Position numbers and translations under genes: made by a program. The notes beneath the pieces were generated by a model. It ran no database searches. It was not told the origin of the DNA and saw only the letters and a list, made by a program, of their open reading frames with translations. DNA of 50,115 bases from Chromera velia (Eukaryota > Sar > Chromeraceae): contig JAHBMJ010000319.1 in the NCBI GenBank assembly GCA_018398765.1, positions 1 through 50,115 on the forward strand, written 5' to 3'. Shown here piece by piece: positions 45,724 through 50,115 of this stretch. Within the stretch, counting starts at the first letter, position 1. Every line of letters begins with the position of its first letter.

Positions 45724-48700
45724 ATGTCTCTCGACGTATGGGGCTTTCCGACGGTCAGATTGCGGTTGCATGGGAAATGAACAACTTCATTTGACGCGTG
45801 TGTTTTCTTTCTGTCGGTTTCTCTGCCGCTAAAGTATAAATAGATTCAGCACAAAGAAGTGGAAAAAGTGGTTGCAGTTTGTGGGCACCACGGAGAGGTG
45901 GCTTCGGTGTCCTGTTGCCCTTCTCCGATTGGTCTTTGCAGAGCTGTACATCATTGCTGTGTCTGCGTCAGATGAAGTCGTGCTTGATTGTCCGCTCTAC
46001 CGGTACTGTTCCCCTCTCTGCAGGTTGCCAAGGAGGTGTCAGCTGAGGGTACAGAAGGCATGTGCGATAGAGGATGCCAGGAGGAAAGCGAAATGAGACA
46101 GGCCTCTCTGGGTGCAGTATGCGAGTTTCCAAAGGTAATTCAAGCTAGTGGGGAGTTCCAACGACTTACTCTTTCACTCACTGACTCACTGGACGTATGC
46201 TTACATTCTCTTTTCTGCTTGGACCTCGCTACCCATTTTCCCGCCTTTCTTTCTCTGTATGTTGGAGTTCTTTTCCCCGGCAGTCCAGATACCCGTCTCT
46301 TCAGTTCTTTTTCAAATGACACCTTTTGTCCATGTATTTTCGTCCGCCACTGCCCGTTTCTCTTTCCTTTCTTCCTGCAGGGCAAATCCTTCCTCAGTGC
46401 AATCCTCAGTCTTCCACCGGTGGGTCGGTCATGCAGTAGATCGGTTGCCAGCGCATCACCCCTCTATTTCGTGTCTGAGTCCGTCTCTTGAAAGACACCA
46501 ACTGCTTTTCGTGAAATGTAAACGAGCTCAGCAGCGACATCCACGATCCACCTCACGGTGCGGCCTTGCGTGGTACGAACTCTTGTTTTCTTCATTTCAG
46601 AAGGCATCTCTGCGAAGTCAAGTTTAACGAGTCTGGTGCTTTTCTCTTTCTTTGATTTTCTTTCTTCGTTCCCGAGAATGCTTTCCGCCTGCCTCTGTAC
46701 CTGCAGGGACCCATGAGCATCCTGAAGAGTTTTCAACCGGTCAGCGGGAGGGAGACTAGGGCCCTCACGCAATCCAGCAGTGAGCGTAGTGGAAGAAGAG
46801 AAGAAAGACCAATGGAAGGATCATACAAGAAGTGTAGGCGAAGACAGGAGAGCATGATAAGGAAATGCGAGACATGCAGAAGGAAAAGAGGCAAACGTTT
46901 AGTCTGAAGAACAGAAAAAGAGACAGACTGTGTGGTCTTCCTGATCTCTTCTTCCCTTCTCAGCAGAAGGATAGCCAGACATCTAGTCTCGGATGTGGAG
47001 GGTGCTTGTGGAGTTCACTTCATTGCTCTCCACTCCTGCTTTTGGTGGACTTTTTAGCAGAGATTCTCTTCGGGCATTGATCCAGCAAACGCGTAAGCAC
47101 ACTTCATGCAGCAAAGCGTAGAATGAATCATTTCCTGCAGTTTTCGGCAAAGGACTTATTGAAGGCGATGGAAAATGATACCCTTGGAGGAGGAGACGGG
47201 AAGAGTGGAGATGCTTGTCTCCTTCTGAGTCTGGGGGCAGATGTGAAAGGGGAAGTGGTCAGCTCTGTTCGCCACTTGAGCTTCTTTCAAGCGTTTCCGT
47301 TGGCATTTCCGTTTAGGCGTGATGAATGCCGTTCACTTTCTTTAGCAATGACTCCATTATTGGAGAGCTACTGCCGACTGTGTGTCCCAACTCGTGGATG
47401 TCTTTTATTTCTCGACAAGTTTCCTTTGCCTGCTAACGTTAGTGCTTTCGGCTCAGCCCGTTGCATTTCTTTGCGAACATGTGCAGTGTTATTTTTTACA
47501 TTTGCAGGAGAGAAACCGGACAGCGATTCATTGGGCTGCGCAGAGAAATCTGAGTGAGATTGTTTTCCTTATGATAGAGAATGGCGCTGACAAAGGAGGA
47601 AGGGATCGGGTCAGTCTCGGAAAGCAAGGGCTTGGTCAGAAAGGGAAGAGAAACGAAGATTTGTGAGTACAGATGGACACAGATGTACTGACACACACAT
47701 GTGGTGACACATATGTTTGCCAAAGGGAACGTGAACCGAAGTTTACGATGCAGCGTGACAGAAGTTGCTCTTTGAGGGGTCAGATTTACGTGGAGACGTC
47801 AAAGTCGACGGGGAGTCTTTTTCTGATGCGTATTCACCGGATTACTCATTCCACTTTCTGTCTGCGCACAGGCACACTGACTCTTCGCATCATTCCTGAC
47901 TGTTCTCTTTGCCTCATTCTTGATATTTGTATGCAGTGTGGCTGGACGCCGCTTCACGTGGCAGCAAACCGCAACCACATGGAGGTCGTCTCTCTTCTTC
48001 TCGAGAAGGGAGCCCACATTGATGCGATGGCGAATGTCAGTCTACTCACAGCAAGCTGAGATCAAATCAGACGCATGCTTGTCCGTAGATTTGAATCAAC
48101 TTGCTGTGTGAGTGGTCGTCTGCGTGTTTGATCAAGCGCTTCCTTCTTCAAGCACTTCCAGACCTGCCCTGCCTGTTGACTACCGAAGACAGATCTCCAC
48201 TCAGGTGTGTGGATTCGTGCGAAAACAAATTCGCTAATCCATGGACTGACCTGCTGAATCTGCTCCCAACCGGAATGAAAAGAATTCCTTCCCTCTCGAA
48301 AGGCATCCTCACCTCTGCTTGACTCTCCTTCGTTTTTTCCTTCCTCACGTCTTCCCTCAGGGAGACCTGACAGCCCTCCACTTGGCGGCAGAGAACAACC
48401 ACACAGACATGGTGGCCCTTCTTTTGGAGAGGGGGGCAGACAAGGAAGCAAAGAACCAGGTCAGTCACTTCATTCATTTGTACATGGGTGAGCAGTGAGG
48501 AATACCCAAAGACTCTGCCTGCCTATCAGACAGTCAGTCAGTCAGTCAGTCTGTCTGTCTGTCTGTTTGTATGTATGTATTTATGTATGCATGTGTGTCT
48601 CGCTGTCTAAATGTCTTTCTGTGTGTGAGTCTGTCCGCCCAAGTGTGTATGTCTACATATGCATCTGGAAATGGGTGTATGTGTGTGCGTGCTTGAGAAT

Positions 48701-49845
48701 GTATTCACGTATGTACGAATGTATGTGGCACACTCACGTAATTACTCAAATCGTTGCAGAGTGGCTGGACGCCCCTCCACGTTGCGGCCAGCAACAACCA
48801 CAAGGAAACCATCGGGCTTCTCTTACGAAAGGGGGCAGACTTGGAAGCGAAGGATCCTGTCAGTCGATCGAGTGGTGTGCAGCGTCTAACGCTACTGCCA
48901 GCTCTGTTTTCCTTTTTGGTATCTCCACATGAGTGCGTGGATGTACAAACACACGTCCAGAGCCTCGATGCAGAAAGTGTGATGCACGTATGATCGATCA
49001 CGTGTACACATGCATTTCTCCATTCATGCATGTTCCTTGGGAGGCAAATTTCGGGAGCTTGGACAGAGAAGTTCGGGTAGACATTCTCCAGTCCCGTGAT
49101 AAACGGATAGTGCCATAAAATTTAAATGAATTTCCGCGTGCAACATGAGTTTATAGCTTTAGATACCACCTGCACAACGTTTGTCTCCGAACGACTTTTT
49201 TGTTTTCTGCTATTGCTCCACCGTGTCGTTACTGCTAATGCGAAAAGGTGCTGCCCTGCAAGTGAAGTTGTTAGATTTTGTCCGTTACGGTCGGACTCAT
49301 TGCACGCATCCAACCAAAACCTTCGCCACGGAGTGTCATTGTGCTGTTCTTTCTGCCCGTGTTCCTTCCTTCCTTCCCCTCTCTCTGTGAGTGGGGGATG
49401 TGCTGTTGCAGTTTTTGTGGACACCGCTTCATGTCGCAGCGAGCAGGAACCGCACAGATGCCATCGCCCTGCTTCTGGAGACAGGGGCAGATATGGAAGC
49501 CACGAGTCTGGTCAGTCGCTCTTTTCCTTCACGGCACGCACTCTTCTGCAGCCACTATATAGATGCACACGTCTGCCACTAAATGCACAAGATTTAAAGA
49601 CCATGACGATGATGATGCTCATGCATGTCAGGTCAAGACTCATGCATGTTGTCGATAGGACATTCATTCGTTTGACATGGAAGACTTTGGATATTTGTAA
49701 CTTTCTCTCTCCTCGTGTTCCGTGCATCTGCATGCAGACGGGACACACGCCCCTCCACCAGGCCGCGCACGGAAGTAACAAAGAGGCCGTCGCCCTCCTT
49801 CTCGAAAGTGGCGCCGACAAGGAAGCAATGGATCCTGTCAGTGAG

Positions 49846-49877
<32 letters not shown>

Positions 49878-50115
49878 CCCTCCCTCCCTCTCCCTCCCCC
49901 CCCCCCCCCTCTCTCTCTCTGTGTGTAAGACGAAACCATCTTACTCTCGCGGCATCATTCGCATGGAGGGTGTCAGGCGAAAATGAGAAAAATGATCAAT
50001 ACGACGATCACCTATACGGTCAAGATCGTTTCTTCCAACGCTTAAAGCTTCGCTCTCTCTGTCTCTGTCTCTCTCTCTTCCCTCTCTCCCTCTCTCTCTC
50101 TCGCTCCCCCCCCCC
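45724..50115 (+). CDS. Ankyrin-repeat protein built of one-repeat exons (5' part; runs off the window)
   Basis: Modelled exons: 45724-45753, 45844-45897, 46024-46134, 46381-46419, 46707-46739, 47141-47257, 47508-47609, 47937-48035, 48361-48459, 48760-48858, 49412-49510, 49738-49836; 327 codons so far, all in phase 0. The first five exons encode a ~89-residue non-repeat N-terminus (EVEKVVAVCGHHGEVAKEV); the start exon is the least certain. From 47141 each exon is one ankyrin repeat; the five from 47937 on are exactly 99 nt. The consensus is xGWTPLHVAAxxN, then an E..xLLLExGADxEA ending. Donors of the last six exons are all GTCAGT. The protein presumably acts as a binding scaffold; its partner is unknown. 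More repeat exons likely lie beyond the edge. Confidence 0.85.
48533..48620. repeat. GTCA / GTCT / GTAT repeats in an ankyrin-gene intron
   Basis: (CAGT)n passes into (CTGT)n and then (GTAT)n between the exons ending at 48459 and starting at 48760. The repeat words resemble the GTCAGT donor used by this gene. Confidence 0.8.
49845..50115. repeat. CT-rich simple sequence at the right edge
   Basis: A (CT)n run (about 49846-49872), a C-rich stretch with about 14 C (49896-49910), another short CT run, and at 50051-50115 more CT ending in poly-C. It lies in the intron after the last visible ankyrin exon. The poly-C at the very end may mark an assembly break. Confidence 0.85.

Overview
The window reads as nuclear DNA of an intron-rich photosynthetic alveolate, most likely a chromerid alga (Chromera velia more likely than Vitrella). 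This is inferred, not proven. Genes carry many small GT-AG introns with long polypyrimidine/TGCAG acceptors. One enzyme has a signal peptide followed by a basic Ser/Arg-rich leader, as expected for a complex plastid. There is a flagellar outer-dynein-arm docking protein, which implies a flagellate stage. TGCATGCA-type motifs, known as ApiAP2-binding sites in apicomplexans, crowd the 5' ends of genes.

Layout, left to right. An intronless ankyrin-repeat gene broken near its end lies at 1.2-2.7 kb, followed by AT-rich spacer with a 234-bp MITE-like element (4.0-4.2 kb). A rhodanese-domain gene (minus, 5917 to 4485) is divergent from a 17-exon ODAD1/CCDC114/DC2-family gene (plus, 6628-13911) that includes an 11-nt microexon. 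From 14 to 20.8 kb there is mostly gene-poor DNA with an imperfect ~0.56-kb tandem duplication. From about 26.8 down to 21.2 kb lies a minus-strand, probably multi-exon gene of unknown function with an 84-bp in-frame minisatellite. It shares a GC-rich promoter with a complete 10-exon, plastid-type serine hydroxymethyltransferase gene (27134-31731). A 4-exon secreted divergent kinase-like gene follows (32934-34945).

The right third holds two intronless paralogues of an unknown ~244-aa acidic-tailed protein, both on minus (38068-37337 and 45005-44268). They bracket a 2.6-copy, 875-bp tandem array and an uncertain plus-strand gene (40.8-42.6 kb). Finally an ankyrin gene starts at 45724 and runs off the right edge; its five complete 3' repeats are each exactly one 99-bp phase-0 exon.

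Two genome-wide habits stand out. First, 5' ends carry a composite of CGCGCG, GATCGAT and TGCATGCA/GCAACATGC motifs, often between divergent genes, while CpG-poor AT-rich blocks fill most other intergenic spaces. Second, 5' splice sites favour GTCAGT (C at +3) over the usual GTRAGT, and several of these donors have expanded into GTCA-type microsatellites. The genes have no common pathway: flagellar assembly, one-carbon metabolism and signalling are simply neighbours.
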